Shown here: positions 18,208 through 27,876 of the stretch, piece by piece | Layout of the letters: each line of letters begins with the position of its first letter | Numbering within the stretch: position 1 is the stretch's first letter | Source: Nitrosomonas sp. | GTDB lineage: Bacteria > Pseudomonadota > Gammaproteobacteria > Burkholderiales > Nitrosomonadaceae | Reading direction: 5' to 3' | DNA: 42,155 nucleotides | Assembly: GCA_021774155.1 (NCBI GenBank) | Contig: JAJFJH010000116.1 | Span: forward strand, 1 to 42,155 | The notes under the pieces: generated by a model | Databases searched by the model: none | Told to the model about the DNA's origin: nothing | The model's input: only the letters and a program-made list of their open reading frames with translations | Position numbers and translations under genes: made by a program

Positions 18208-18771
18208 ATGTTGTTAATGATTGATAACTACGATTCCTTCACCTACAACCTTGTGCAATACTTCAGTGAATTAGGCGAAGAAGTCGTGGTGTTTCGTAAT
18301 GATGAAATTACACTCGATAAAATTGTAGATCTTAAGCCTGAGCGTATTGTCATATCACCCGGACCCTGCACACCCAATGAAGCCGGTATATCGCTTTCAG
18401 TCGTTGATAGTTTCTGTGGAAAAATTCCGGTTTTGGGTGTCTGTCTTGGTCACCAGAGTATCGGACAAGCTTTTGGCGGTAAAATTATCCACGCAAAGCA
18501 GCTCATGCATGGCAAAACAGCACCTGTTTTTCACCATAACAAGGGAGTGTTTCAAGGTCTGCCAAACCCTTTCATTGCTACGCGATATCATTCGCTCGTT
18601 GTTGAACGCGCCACTTTACCGGATTGCCTTGAAATCACCGCATGGACAGAAGATGATGAGATAATGGGTGTTCGTCATAAATCCATCGCCATTGAAGGTG
18701 TACAGTTCCATCCAGAATCAATCTTGAGCCAGCATGGGCATCAAATGCTGCAAAATTTTCTTGATCAATAA
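18208..18771 (+). CDS. trpG: Anthranilate/aminodeoxychorismate synthase glutamine amidotransferase subunit
   Basis: A 187-residue class I glutamine amidotransferase. The catalytic triad is visible: C79 in [17 protein letters not shown] and the His/Glu of VQFHPESIL. The N-terminal [16 protein letters not shown] and the [11 protein letters not shown] loop are characteristic of TrpG/PabA. It supplies ammonia to TrpE (tryptophan) and, in many bacteria, also to PabB (folate). It begins the cluster trpG-trpD-trpC, 42 bases ahead of trpD. The ribosome site is weak. Its TrpE partner is not in the window. Confidence 0.93.
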   Translation: MLLMIDNYDSFTYNLVQYFSELGEEVVVFRNDEITLDKIVDLKPERIVISPGPCTPNEAGISLSVVDSFCGKIPVLGVCLGHQSIGQAFGGKIIHAKQLMHGKTAPVFHHNKGVFQGLPNPFIATRYHSLVVERATLPDCLEITAWTEDDEIMGVRHKSIAIEGVQFHPESILSQHGHQMLQNFLDQ

Positions 18772-18813
18772 TACGCACTAAGTAATGTCTAAAGTGTGCA
18801 AAGGTAGCCATTC

Positions 18814-19848
18814 ATGAATCCACATGGAGCACTAACACGAATCGTATCTCACCAAGAAATTACACATGATGAGATGCTATCTTTGATGCGACAAATCATG
18901 CAGGGAGAAGTATCTCCTATATTGATCTCAGCTATCATTACTGGGTTGCGTGTTAAAAAAGAAACTATTGGTGAAATTGCTGCGGCAGCACAGGTTATGC
19001 GTGAGCTTGCCACGAAAGTAGCCGTCAATGACCTCGCACACTTAGTTGACACCTGTGGAACCGGTGGCGATTCTAGCCATACTTTCAATATTTCTACTGC
19101 ATCAGCGTTTGTTGCAGCTGCAGCCGGCGCAAAAGTCGCCAAGCATGGTGGACGCTCGGTTTCAAGTAAATCAGGCAGCGCGGATGTATTAGAAGCGTTG
19201 GGAATTAATTTAAATCAAACGCCACAGCAAACAGCACAAGCTATTGACGAGATTGGCGTTGGGTTTATGTTTGCACCAAATTACCATGGTGCGATGAAAT
19301 ATGCTGCGCCGGTACGACGCGAATTAGGAATTCGAACAATATTTAACATTCTTGGTCCCCTAACAAATCCAGCAGGCGCTGAAAATCAAGTTTTAGGTGT
19401 ATTTAATGCCGATCTGGTTGGAATGCTTGCCCATGTCTTGCAACGCCTTGGCAGCCAACATGTAATGATTGTTAATGGTGAAGATGGGCTTGATGAAATC
19501 ACATTAACAGGCAAAACACATGTAGGTGAGCTTAAAGATGGGAAGGTCAGTGAATTCGATATAAAGCCGGAAGATTTTAAATTAAAATCAGCACCTATTG
19601 AGGCCATTCAAGTTTCTGACAGCAACCACGCAAAAGTGATGCTAATGTCTGTCTTAGAAAACAAACCAGGGCCTGCATTGGATATTGTACTGCTAAATGC
19701 AGGGGCAGCCATTTATGTTGCAGGAAAAGCAGATACACTTGCAGGTGGCGTTAAAAATGCTCAGATAGCTGTTGAAAGTGGCACAGCTTTAAGCAAATTA
19801 CAACAACTCATTGAGTTCTCACATCAAGATAAAGAAACGACAAACTAA
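18814..19848 (+). CDS. trpD: Anthranilate phosphoribosyltransferase
   Basis: A 344-residue enzyme with the glycine-rich PRPP loop [17 protein letters not shown], the following [21 protein letters not shown], and [20 protein letters not shown]. It joins anthranilate to phosphoribosyl pyrophosphate in the second step of tryptophan synthesis. Length is standard. It lies between trpG and trpC, with its stop 2 bases before the trpC start, so translation is probably coupled. Confidence 0.96.
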   Translation: MNPHGALTRIVSHQEITHDEMLSLMRQIMQGEVSPILISAIITGLRVKKETIGEIAAAAQVMRELATKVAVNDLAHLVDTCGTGGDSSHTFNISTASAFVAAAAGAKVAKHGGRSVSSKSGSADVLEALGINLNQTPQQTAQAIDEIGVGFMFAPNYHGAMKYAAPVRRELGIRTIFNILGPLTNPAGAENQVLGVFNADLVGMLAHVLQRLGSQHVMIVNGEDGLDEITLTGKTHVGELKDGKVSEFDIKPEDFKLKSAPIEAIQVSDSNHAKVMLMSVLENKPGPALDIVLLNAGAAIYVAGKADTLAGGVKNAQIAVESGTALSKLQQLIEFSHQDKETTN

Positions 19849-19850
19849 GA

Positions 19851-20720
19851 ATGCCAACGATTCTAAAAAAAATACTGGCCGTTAAAGCCAGAGAAGTAAC
19901 CACGGCTCAAATTAACAAGCCCTACGCAGTATTACTTGATGAAACAAAAGATGCCGAAACGCCAAGAGACTTTGTCGGTGCTATTCGCCAAAAAATTAAC
20001 GCAACGTCACCTGCCGTCATTGCTGAAATTAAACAAGCAAGTCCAAGCAAAGGCATACTACGTGGCGATGGCAAGAACCAAGCTAAACCAGACTATCCCA
20101 ACCAACTAATTGGATGCTTTAACCCGGCGGCCATTGCTAACACCTATGCAAAAAACGGTGCCGCCTGCCTTTCTGTCTTAACAGATGAACAATTCTTTAT
20201 GGGTAGCGCGGAATACTTGAAACAAGCACGTGCCGCCTGCGACATACCTGTTTTACGCAAAGACTTCATTATTGATGAATACCAAATTGTTGAGGCACGG
20301 GCGATGGGTGCTGACTGTATATTACTGATAGTTTCGGCTTTCTTGATGGATGGTGAATTTTGTGGTGTAGATAGCCCTGTCGAAAGAATGCTAAAACTTG
20401 AAGCCCTCGCCCATTCACTTAACATGGCGGTATTAGTGGAAGTCCATGATGAGAAAGAACTAAAACTAGCATTACAGCTAACAACACCACTGATAGGTAT
20501 TAATAACCGCAACTTGCATACGTTTGAAACTAACCTACAAACAACCATTGAATTACTCAGCATAATTCCTATAGACCGTATTGTAGTCACTGAAAGTGGC
20601 ATACGTGCGCCAGATGATGTTAAATTAATGCTTGACCATCAAGTGAATACCTTTCTCGTTGGTGAGGCTTTCATGCGAGCTGACGACCCCGGTGTAGAGC
20701 TCGAACGCCTATTTAACTAG
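19851..20720 (+). CDS. trpC: Indole-3-glycerol phosphate synthase
   Basis: A 289-residue TIM-barrel enzyme with the expected motifs [68 protein letters not shown] and [11 protein letters not shown]. It closes the indole ring in tryptophan synthesis. The protein is about 20-25 residues longer than the usual 260-270. The extra length is an insertion after SPSKGILR ([17 protein letters not shown]) and a longer segment after LLIVSAFL ([15 protein letters not shown]). Both fall in loops between conserved barrel strands, so activity is likely retained. Confidence 0.95.
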   Translation: MPTILKKILAVKAREVTTAQINKPYAVLLDETKDAETPRDFVGAIRQKINATSPAVIAEIKQASPSKGILRGDGKNQAKPDYPNQLIGCFNPAAIANTYAKNGAACLSVLTDEQFFMGSAEYLKQARAACDIPVLRKDFIIDEYQIVEARAMGADCILLIVSAFLMDGEFCGVDSPVERMLKLEALAHSLNMAVLVEVHDEKELKLALQLTTPLIGINNRNLHTFETNLQTTIELLSIIPIDRIVVTESGIRAPDDVKLMLDHQVNTFLVGEAFMRADDPGVELERLFN

Positions 20721-20765
20721 ACACTACTACTCTACTGTAGTAAATGTTACCCTGCCACACCATAA

Positions 20766-20795
20766 TTATTTTCTAATAACTCATTTAGAAAATAA
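20766..20795. terminator. AT-rich hairpin after trpC
   Basis: TTATTTTCTAA and TTAGAAAATAA form a perfect 11-base inverted repeat with an eight-base loop, 46 bases after the trpC stop. It lacks GC pairs and a clear T-run, so it is a weak terminator candidate or simply a hairpin between trpC and the HDOD gene. Confidence 0.3.
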
Positions 20796-20872
20796 AAATA
20801 CCTGCCTGATTTCTAAAGATTTCTACTGTTATGTCGAGATATAGCTCATAAGACAATAGTGGCGGATATATT

Positions 20873-21727
20873 ATGGAACAGCAAAAAATAACGGGGCTAG
20901 ATGAATGGATTGATTTTCTAAGCGAGGTGGAAATCCCCGTATTAAAACATACGGCCCGCAGACTACAGACCCTTCTACAAGACAAAGACAAGCTTTCTGC
21001 ACGCGGGATTGCTCATGTCATAAAACATGACCCATTAATGACCGTCAAATTACTGCGTTATTTGCAACAGAACAAGCGAAGTAGTCAAGACCATGAGGTT
21101 GTGGAAGTTGAACAAGTATTAATGATGCTTGGACTTGAGCCATCTCTGAGAAATATACCTGCCAAGCCATTGGCAGAGGAAATGCTTGGCAAACAGAAAA
21201 TGGAAGCTTTAATCTGCCTACTACGTGTGATTCATCGCTCAAACCTAGCGTCATCTTATGCTTTTGATTGGGCCATACACTTAAATGATCTTCATTTTGA
21301 AGAAATACGCATCGCGGCTTTATTACATGATATTGCTGAACTACTAATGTGGTGTTTTTCACCCACAGAGATGCTCAAGATTCGTACAATACAGCAGCAA
21401 GACAAGACTCTACGTAGTAATGTGGCGCAAACACAAGTATTTGGCTTCTCATTAGACGAACTTAAATCTGAGCTTGTCATTAAATGGTCTTTACCCAAAT
21501 TACTCATTACACTTATGGATGGCCAACATGCAAAACTAGAGCGAGTACGTAACGTCTCACTTGCTGTTAATTTAGCACGCCATTTAGCAAATGGTCGGGG
21601 TGACGCAGCATTACCTGATGATTACAGGAATATTGCTGAGTTGCTGAAATTAGATGTCGACGCAGTGATTGATTTAATCAGTGCTAAGAGTGACAAAAAT
21701 CATACGGCAAATATGGCTTTCACCTAG
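20873..21727 (+). CDS. HDOD-domain protein
   Basis: A 284-residue protein whose central region matches the HDOD domain, a relative of HD hydrolases usually lacking full catalytic residues. LSARGIAHVIKHDPLMTVKLLRYLQQNKRS is the typical N-terminal part, and RIAALLHDIAELLMWCFSP the conserved helix containing an HD pair. HDOD proteins act in signalling, often linked to cyclic-di-GMP or chemotaxis regulation. No second domain is present. It is convergent with rnhA, the stop codons being only 3 bases apart, and its target is unknown. Confidence 0.8.
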   Translation: MEQQKITGLDEWIDFLSEVEIPVLKHTARRLQTLLQDKDKLSARGIAHVIKHDPLMTVKLLRYLQQNKRSSQDHEVVEVEQVLMMLGLEPSLRNIPAKPLAEEMLGKQKMEALICLLRVIHRSNLASSYAFDWAIHLNDLHFEEIRIAALLHDIAELLMWCFSPTEMLKIRTIQQQDKTLRSNVAQTQVFGFSLDELKSELVIKWSLPKLLITLMDGQHAKLERVRNVSLAVNLARHLANGRGDAALPDDYRNIAELLKLDVDAVIDLISAKSDKNHTANMAFT

Positions 21728-21730
21728 TTT

Positions 21731-22192
21731 CTATGAGTCCGACATCACCAGTGTTACACCACGATTAGCAAGTTCATCTGCTTGTTCATTACCTTCATGC
21801 CCTGCATGTCCACGTACCCAAATCCACTCAATCTCATGTTGTCGAGACAAGTTATCAAGCTGTTGCCATAAATCAGCATTTTTTACCGGCTTTTTACTGG
21901 CGGTTAACCAACCACGCATTTTCCATGCATGTACCCATTCACTGATACCTTTCTGAACATATTGTGAATCCGTATATAAATGGATCTTGCATGGCTGATT
22001 TAAAGCTTCCAAAGCACGTATGGTTGCAAGTAATTCCATTCGATTATTAGTGGTTTGCTTTTCCCCACCGAACAATTCTTGTACGTGACTATCATATTTT
22101 AGCAACGCACCCCACCCACCAACACCTGGATTACCCTTACAAGCACCATCTGTAAAAATGTCGACAACTTTTGAACCCTGTTTGCTATTCAT
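21731..22192 (-). CDS. rnhA: Ribonuclease HI
   Basis: A 153-residue protein with all active-site regions: [20 protein letters not shown] (Asp), [13 protein letters not shown] (Glu), [11 protein letters not shown] (Asp) and [12 protein letters not shown] (His/Asp). It cleaves the RNA strand of RNA-DNA hybrids during replication and repair. Its start overlaps the end of the methyltransferase gene by 8 bases, a common arrangement in betaproteobacteria and consistent with cotranscription. Confidence 0.95.
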   Translation of the reverse strand: MNSKQGSKVVDIFTDGACKGNPGVGGWGALLKYDSHVQELFGGEKQTTNNRMELLATIRALEALNQPCKIHLYTDSQYVQKGISEWVHAWKMRGWLTASKKPVKNADLWQQLDNLSRQHEIEWIWVRGHAGHEGNEQADELANRGVTLVMSDS

Positions 22193-22958
22193 TACTTTTA
22201 TTCTTCTTCTCTAAACATGATCGTTTGTTATTTTTTTTAGACCCATTTTCGTTACAACCCTGCGTTGCAGCGGCCATCCGCTTCTTGCCAGCCAGTGCGT
22301 TCTTCCAACCAGGCTTAATAATATGCATACCGTGCATATGTTTAACTGCTTGAAGAAAATATACGCCACCTGATATTGGCCACCAACGATCTCCCGCAGC
22401 CTCCATAAAATCAAAGCGCTTACGCCATTTCTCCTGTCCAAATGGCGGTGTATAACAAGATAAACATCCCTCTGTCATCTCAAAATCTAGAAGTTTCAGC
22501 CAGTCCTTAAGTCGCGGCAAGGCAATAAAGTTACCTCTCCATGGAAAATCTTTCTGATTCTTCTCAAAATGACGACGCGTACCCCAAAGACTTAGTGGGT
22601 TAAACCCAGAGATGATGACATGGCCCTCTGGCCTCAATACACGATGAACTTCACGTAATATCTGATGAGGGTTCTCATTAAACTCAAGAACATGCGGCAA
22701 TAAAACCAGATCCATGCTCGAACTCTCAATGGGAAGAAAGTCAGGCCGGGCGCATAGTACCACTCCAGTACAAGTACCAGCACAAAATTTTAGCGGCATA
22801 CGATTAGTCCGCAAAAAATCAAACTTTGGCAGTCCTATCTGCGCGGCATTGTAGCCAAAAATATTAGCGACGGCTTGGTCAAAATAGCGCTGCTCACATT
22901 CATGCAGATATTCTCCCAGTGACGTTTCAAACCACAGTTGATCATTCTCTTCAGACAT
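22185..22958 (-). CDS. SAM-dependent class I methyltransferase
   Basis: A 257-residue protein with a degenerate class I methyltransferase core. [48 protein letters not shown] matches motif IV-V of the Methyltransf_11 type. The usual glycine-rich motif I is not obvious: the corresponding segment reads [18 protein letters not shown]. The C-terminus is strongly basic ([17 protein letters not shown]). Homologous genes stand beside rnhA and opposite gloB in many betaproteobacteria; the substrate is unknown to me. Confidence 0.8.
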   Translation of the reverse strand: MSEENDQLWFETSLGEYLHECEQRYFDQAVANIFGYNAAQIGLPKFDFLRTNRMPLKFCAGTCTGVVLCARPDFLPIESSSMDLVLLPHVLEFNENPHQILREVHRVLRPEGHVIISGFNPLSLWGTRRHFEKNQKDFPWRGNFIALPRLKDWLKLLDFEMTEGCLSCYTPPFGQEKWRKRFDFMEAAGDRWWPISGGVYFLQAVKHMHGMHIIKPGWKNALAGKKRMAAATQGCNENGSKKNNKRSCLEKKNKSNE

Positions 22959-23064
22959 AACTAATTTGCAGAAATCTTATATTTGAACGATTATTGATTT
23001 TATACTATGAACGATAAGAAATAACCTAAAAAAAGAATCAATGTAAATAAAGAAAGGAAAACAT

Positions 23065-23841
23065 ATGATACAAGTCCACCCTATCCATGCTTTTAATGAT
23101 AATTATATCTGGATGATCCATGATAAGGATCATGCCGTCGTCATAGACCCAGGTGATGCACTACCTGTATTACGTTACTTAGATAACAATAATCTAAAGC
23201 TTATCGCCATCTTGATTACACACCATCATAATGATCATGTCGGTGGCAACACGGCATTATTAGAAAAATTTTCAGTACCTGTGTATGGCCCTGCAAATGA
23301 ATCAATCGCCACACTCACCCATCACGTTAACGAAGGGGAAAAAGTACAACTAGACAAACTGTCGTTGAGTCTGAGTGTGCTCGATGTCCCTGGTCATACT
23401 GCCGGTCATATTGCCTATCATGGTTCAACTAATGAAAACAGTGTGCTGTTCTGTGGTGACACTTTGTTTGTATGCGGCTGTGGTCGAATTTTCGAAGGAA
23501 CGGCACCACAAATGTACGCTTCCTTACAAAAACTAGCGAATCTACCTGACGAAACACTGGTTTATTGTACTCATGAATATACGTTAAGCAATATAAGCTT
23601 TAGCCGAACGGTTGATCCTAAAAATACAACATTAGAGAAACTTGAAATTAAAATGCAAGACCTACGTCATCGTGGCATCCCAACCCTACCATCCTCCATC
23701 GCCACCGAAAAAATAAACAATCCCTTCCTCCGTTGCGACCAGCCCGAAATTATTTCAAGTGTTAGCAATCACGTTAATCAAACTTTATCAGAGCCCGTTG
23801 AAGTATTTGCAGCACTTCGACAATGGAAAAACACGTTCTAA
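23065..23841 (+). CDS. gloB: Hydroxyacylglutathione hydrolase (glyoxalase II)
   Basis: A 258-residue metallo-beta-lactamase-fold hydrolase. The metal motif THHHNDHVGG (residues 52-61), the second-site VLDVPGHTAGHIAYHG, FCGDTLFVCGCGRIFEGT and the late CTHEYTLSN are standard for GloB. It releases lactate and glutathione from S-lactoylglutathione, the last step of methylglyoxal detoxification. An AAGGAAA ribosome site precedes the start, and it is divergent from the methyltransferase/rnhA pair. A hairpin terminator follows directly. Confidence 0.95.
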   Translation: MIQVHPIHAFNDNYIWMIHDKDHAVVIDPGDALPVLRYLDNNNLKLIAILITHHHNDHVGGNTALLEKFSVPVYGPANESIATLTHHVNEGEKVQLDKLSLSLSVLDVPGHTAGHIAYHGSTNENSVLFCGDTLFVCGCGRIFEGTAPQMYASLQKLANLPDETLVYCTHEYTLSNISFSRTVDPKNTTLEKLEIKMQDLRHRGIPTLPSSIATEKINNPFLRCDQPEIISSVSNHVNQTLSEPVEVFAALRQWKNTF

Positions 23842-23845
23842 TAAC

Positions 23846-23896
23846 AAAAACGGACATTTATTTTAACGTGTCGTCAAAAATAAAATGTCCGTTTTC
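23846..23896. terminator. Rho-independent terminator between gloB and cytochrome P460
   Basis: AAAACGGACATTT...ATTTT pairs with AAAATAAAATGTCCGTTTT, giving a long stem with one bulge around a short loop. The GTCCG/CGGAC core is GC-containing and both flanks are A/T-rich, so it could serve both convergent genes. Confidence 0.75.
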
Positions 23897-23958
23897 TTAA
23901 AACAACAACTACTTATTAGCAATCTTTATATTTAAATATATTTTGCTAATGTAATTTA

Positions 23959-24543
23959 TTACTTACCTGGCTTACCATCACGCAACACTGGATAGTACTG
24001 AGTGAAGATCATATCCTCAGCAGCATTTGCTTTGTGGCATGATGAGCATGATTCATCAGCTTGTATGTTGCCATTTTTAGCTTCATATGACGCAAAGCCA
24101 AAGAATGCCCAATTTTCTGGTCTATCAGCGAAACGTTTGCTATCTTTCACCATAGCAGCAATGCCGTTAAATTCGCCAGGGAAGTAGCCTTTACCGCTAG
24201 GAGCAGCAGTAGATCCAACACTAACTAATTCTTTAACAATAACGGTACCATTACGGAACTTACCCGTTTTCTGCCAGTGCGCCCAACTTGCAGGGTCAAT
24301 GTAAACATTGTGGAATTCTGGAAATGCAGGGCTTCCATCGTTCAAATCATTCGGTGTAACTGACGCACCAATAAATACCCATTCACGATAATTTACAGGG
24401 CGAAGCAACTCGTTATCCGCAGTGTATTTTGCGTAACTCGTTTGACCATCAGAAGCACTAACTGATGCAACTTGAGCAAGCAACATACCCGACAACAATA
24501 TTGGTGCAATACTACCTAATAACGCTTTTTTTAACAGTGACAT
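23959..24543 (-). CDS. Cytochrome P460
   Basis: A 194-residue periplasmic c-type cytochrome. The signal peptide is about residues 1-30 (ending SVSA). The body follows Nitrosomonas cytochrome P460: NYREWVFIGASVTPNDLNDG, VYIDPASWAHWQKTGKFRNGTVIVKELVSVG, FADRPENWAFFGF, then CSSCH (C166, C169, axial H170) and FTQYYPVLR. K104 in VKELVSVG corresponds to the lysine cross-linked to the haem. In ammonia oxidisers the enzyme converts hydroxylamine and NO to nitrous oxide in the periplasm. The stretch just before CSSCH (KNGNIQADES) differs from the N. europaea form as I remember it, and this is where a second-sphere residue affecting activity lies. Confidence 0.9.
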   Translation of the reverse strand: MSLLKKALLGSIAPILLSGMLLAQVASVSASDGQTSYAKYTADNELLRPVNYREWVFIGASVTPNDLNDGSPAFPEFHNVYIDPASWAHWQKTGKFRNGTVIVKELVSVGSTAAPSGKGYFPGEFNGIAAMVKDSKRFADRPENWAFFGFASYEAKNGNIQADESCSSCHKANAAEDMIFTQYYPVLRDGKPGK

Positions 24544-24930
24544 AATAGACCCTTAAAGATAAATTAAAGAAATGCACAAACACACAGAAAACAGCTATAA
24601 AATCGTACTTACTGCCTCCCGCGTTCATGTTAGTCAGACCTGCTTTCTTCGTCAAGGAAAAAATATTGAATCTGTTTATTACTGCATACTGCAAGTTTCA
24701 TTTAAGAAAGAAAAATAAACAAATACAAATACGCGTTAAATTTTCTAATATTTAATCATCACCAAAATTAAAAAAGTAAAAATAACTATGTTAATTCAGC
24801 AACTGACCTAACTGACAGACATTTACCCAACTAAGGAAAATGAAATCTTGTGCAATCATTTAATACATTTAAGATTTATTCTGGATCTAATAGTGCGAGT
24901 GCGCAAGATGGTTTTTCTAACTTAAACTGC
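24544..24930. other. 387-base intergenic region upstream of cytochrome P460
   Basis: AT-rich DNA between the Sel1 lipoprotein gene and cytochrome P460, both on the minus strand. It contains a candidate P460 promoter (listed separately). The ORF 24512-24694 overlaps the P460 signal peptide out of frame and has no supporting features. I saw no RNA gene. Confidence 0.45.
24627..24655 (-). promoter_or_regulatory. Candidate promoter of cytochrome P460
   Basis: On the minus strand TTGACG (24655-24650) is followed, after exactly 17 bases, by TAACAT (24632-24627). These are five and four matches respectively to the sigma-70 consensus. The implied leader is about 77 bases. Confidence 0.45.
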
Positions 24931-25599
24931 CTATTGGTCTGCGGATTTGATTGCCTCAAGATTAGCTCGCGCATCGTCACTACCTAAAGCAGCCGCTTTC
25001 TCAAACCACTCAATGGCTATGTCCACGTTCCTTTCCACCCCTTCTCCAGTGTAATACAATGCACCAAGATTATTTTGTGCATCAATATTACCTTGCTCTG
25101 CGGCTTTTTTGAATAACTCAACCGCTTGCACAGTATCTTGCTCAATGCCTTCTCCATTGATATACATTAAACCCAGATTAAACTGCGCATCTGCATAGCC
25201 TTGTTCAGCGGCCCTGTAAAACCACCCTGCCGCAAGCCCTGGGTCATTATCTCGCACTTGCCCGGACAAAGTTTTGGAAACAGCTTCTCCCGTGTAATAC
25301 ATTACACCCAGTTCAGTTTGCGATTGTGGATCACCGGCATTGGCTCTTTCAAATAATTCTTTGAATTTTTCTTCTGTATCCACGCCGTCTTCTGAACCAG
25401 CCGGTAATATTTGACTCATTAATTCTTCTTTCTCTTCAGGCGAGAGCCCTTCACCAAGAAAAGATGGCAATTCTCTCGCTGACGTCATTTCATCTACCAT
25501 CTTATACGATGAATCCGACTCATCAGATGATGACTCATCTCCACAACCTACAAGCACTAGTGATAACACAACATACAAAGCAACTGCTAGAACATTCAT
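24931..25599 (-). CDS. Sel1-repeat (TPR-like) lipoprotein
   Basis: A 222-residue lipoprotein. Residues 1-18 are a signal peptide and LVLVGC (C19) is the lipobox, followed by an acidic Ser/Asp-rich linker. From about residue 88 there are three Sel1-like repeats, including GLAAGWFYRAAEQGYADAQFNLGLMYINGEGI and AVELFKKAAEQGNIDAQNNLGALYYTGEGV. The first repeat carries an insertion (KTLSGQVRDNDPG). Such repeats mediate protein-protein contacts; the partner is unknown. Although the ankyrin gene precedes it on the same strand by 83 bases, a shared function is only a guess. Confidence 0.82.
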   Translation of the reverse strand: MNVLAVALYVVLSLVLVGCGDESSSDESDSSYKMVDEMTSARELPSFLGEGLSPEEKEELMSQILPAGSEDGVDTEEKFKELFERANAGDPQSQTELGVMYYTGEAVSKTLSGQVRDNDPGLAAGWFYRAAEQGYADAQFNLGLMYINGEGIEQDTVQAVELFKKAAEQGNIDAQNNLGALYYTGEGVERNVDIAIEWFEKAAALGSDDARANLEAIKSADQ

Positions 25600-25682
25600 T
25601 CTATATTTCCTTTACTTAATTCAGTTCAGTTAAAAAATTTATTTGAATCTTATTACAGGAAAGGTCAGATATCAAACAACAC

Positions 25683-26435
25683 TTATCTGCCTCCAGCATC
25701 TTTTAAAAGCTTCACCGCTTCTTGATGACGATATCTTGTTGCTAGTCCCACAGAGGTAATACCATTAGACGCCTGCGCGTTGACATTAGCACCCGCTGCA
25801 ATTAACGCGTAGATTGCACTTAAATGACCATGCTGTGATGCTATCATCAGTGCCGTTGCGCCATTATCTAGACTAACATCCAAATCAGCTTTCGCATCTA
25901 TCAACAAGGGTACAACACGTCGATGGCCTTCTTGTGACGCCAACATTAACGGCGTCATACCATCCGCTCTATAAGCATTAACATTGGCGTTAGCTGCCAA
26001 TAATAATGTAACGACTTCATGGCGACCCGTTTGTGATGCCATTATTAATGCGGTCACATTATTTTCGTTTGGCGCTATCGCATTTACGTCCGCACCCGCT
26101 GCAAGCAACACCTCTACCACAAAATGACGACCATCCTGCGATGCCTGTATCAATGCAGTAAAACTATTATTTGTGCGCGCATTCACATCTGCACCTGCAT
26201 CAAGTAGTATCTGCGTCACATCTTTACTGCCTCTTTTAATAGCCGCAAACAATGCCGCATTTAAAGTGTCTTCTTCAAAGGAATTTGTGGCCAACAACTC
26301 TTTGACCAGAGATGCCCGAGCTTTCCCAGCCTCAGCGATGAGTTCTCTATCCGCCGAATTAGCCCAAATATTTGTAGAAAAAAAAAGTAAAACTAATAGC
26401 ACTAATATAAAATTAACCTTCTGTAACTCAATCAT
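25683..26435 (-). CDS. Exported ankyrin-repeat protein
   Basis: A 250-residue protein with a signal peptide (about residues 1-25, ending IWANS). About six ankyrin repeats then cover most of the rest; clear units include NAALFAAIKRGSKDVTQILLDAGADVNA, TALIMASQTGRHEVVTLLLAANANVNA and TPLMLASQEGHRRVVPLLIDAKADLD. The repeat helices are well conserved, so the fold is secure. It is presumably a periplasmic scaffold or binding protein; nothing in the sequence identifies a partner. It lies upstream of the Sel1 lipoprotein and is divergent from ubiH. Confidence 0.82.
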   Translation of the reverse strand: MIELQKVNFILVLLVLLFFSTNIWANSADRELIAEAGKARASLVKELLATNSFEEDTLNAALFAAIKRGSKDVTQILLDAGADVNARTNNSFTALIQASQDGRHFVVEVLLAAGADVNAIAPNENNVTALIMASQTGRHEVVTLLLAANANVNAYRADGMTPLMLASQEGHRRVVPLLIDAKADLDVSLDNGATALMIASQHGHLSAIYALIAAGANVNAQASNGITSVGLATRYRHQEAVKLLKDAGGR

Positions 26436-26692
26436 TTTATTTCCTTTCTAATACTTACTTATTTAATTCAAATTAATTAATAATTTTTAAAATTTGGTAG
26501 GCTGACAATGACTTAATCCACAGGAATATTATGCCATTTCATACCCACTTGTCATATAGAGTAATCATAATCCCCACATTTCTTCCTTGCTCGAGCTATG
26601 CTATCCTCACGCGCTTAATTTAAAATGTTAGAATATTAGGCAATCTGACGTTGGATGTCTGTACAAACAAAAGCTTTGAAAAATAAGATGCT

Positions 26693-27865
26693 ATGACAAC
26701 AAAATGCTATGACGTGGTTATTATCGGTGGCGGCCCCGTTGGTATGGCGCTGGTCATTGCTTTGCAAAAATGCGGGCTTTCCACATTATTGCTGGAAGCA
26801 CGTGGACTACCTGAAGAAGACGAAGACCCTCGTCCGCTTGCGCTATCACATGGAAGCCGTTTAATACTTGAACGCTTAAATGTATGGAATAAATTATCCG
26901 CACCTACGCCAATCTCGACTATACACATTTCGAATCAAGGCAGTCTTGGACGCACGATGATAACGACTGAAGATGCTGGCGTACCCAGCCTAGGCTATGT
27001 GGTTAATTACCATAATTTATTTAATACCATGTATACCATAGTGCAGGAAGTGAGAGCTGACTATATTGCAGGGGCAAAAGTAACTAGTCTTGAAACTTGT
27101 ATAGAACATGGACAAGTTGATTTTGAATATGAAAATAAAAATAAACAAGTCACCGCGAAATTACTCGTTTTAGCAGATGGTGGTCGCTTGACGGCACAAA
27201 TTAAAGACATCGACTATGTCGTGCATGAATATGAACAATGGGCTATTGTAGCTAATATAACGACTGAAATGCCGCAGTCAGGTATTGCCTATGAACGCTT
27301 CACACCCGACGGCCCCGTTGCAATGCTTCCCTCAGGCGACCATTTTGCGCTAGTGTGGACGGTTTCACCTGACATAGCGCAAACAGTTATTGCAATGGAT
27401 GAGTCCGTTTTCCTTACTAAATTGCATGATCATTTTGGTGATCGTTTGGGTAAATTCATTAAAGCAGGTAAGCGCACGGGTTTTCCGTTGTCACTGAAAT
27501 ATGCAACACCGAATACATCACAACGCATTGCACTAGTTGGTAATGCCGCGCAAACACTGCACCCAGTTGCGGGTCAAGGATTTAATCTTGGATTAAGAGA
27601 TGCTTGGGAGTTGGCAAATGTCATTCTCGCATCATCCGACATGGCAACGGCAATCGGCACACCTGCCATGTTGTCAAGATTTCGCAAGAAAAGACAAATT
27701 GACAGCCATGCTGGGCGAATTTTCACTGACTCACTAGTAAAGTTTTTTTCCAATGATAATATTCTGTTAAGGAACGCAAGTGGCATGGGACTTTGCGCCT
27801 TGGATAATATACCGCCACTGAAACGATTTGTAGCGCGACGAATGATTTTTGGAGCAAGAGGATAA
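26693..27865 (+). CDS. ubiH: Ubiquinone-biosynthesis FAD monooxygenase, UbiH type
   Basis: A 390-residue FAD-dependent hydroxylase of the UbiH/UbiF/VisC family. VVIIGGGPVGMALVIALQKCG is the FAD motif, RPLALSHGSRLILERLNVW the substrate-domain motif, and ALVGNAAQTLHPVAGQGFNLGLRDAWELA the second FAD motif. The GNAAQTLHP form is that of UbiH rather than UbiF, suggesting hydroxylation of an octaprenyl-phenol ring during ubiquinone synthesis at the inner membrane. It heads the plus-strand group with dusB, fis, purH and purD. Which ring carbon it hydroxylates cannot be proved from sequence alone. Confidence 0.88.
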   Translation: MTTKCYDVVIIGGGPVGMALVIALQKCGLSTLLLEARGLPEEDEDPRPLALSHGSRLILERLNVWNKLSAPTPISTIHISNQGSLGRTMITTEDAGVPSLGYVVNYHNLFNTMYTIVQEVRADYIAGAKVTSLETCIEHGQVDFEYENKNKQVTAKLLVLADGGRLTAQIKDIDYVVHEYEQWAIVANITTEMPQSGIAYERFTPDGPVAMLPSGDHFALVWTVSPDIAQTVIAMDESVFLTKLHDHFGDRLGKFIKAGKRTGFPLSLKYATPNTSQRIALVGNAAQTLHPVAGQGFNLGLRDAWELANVILASSDMATAIGTPAMLSRFRKKRQIDSHAGRIFTDSLVKFFSNDNILLRNASGMGLCALDNIPPLKRFVARRMIFGARG

Positions 27866-27876
27866 TTAGTTATTGC

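Noticed and set aside
20144-20602. 152-codon minus-strand ORF inside trpC
   Set aside because: Ser/Ile-rich antisense translation of trpC; no domain and no ribosome site.
24512-24694. 60-codon minus-strand ORF over the P460 start
   Set aside because: It overlaps the P460 signal peptide out of frame and contains the candidate promoter; no domain or ribosome site supports it.
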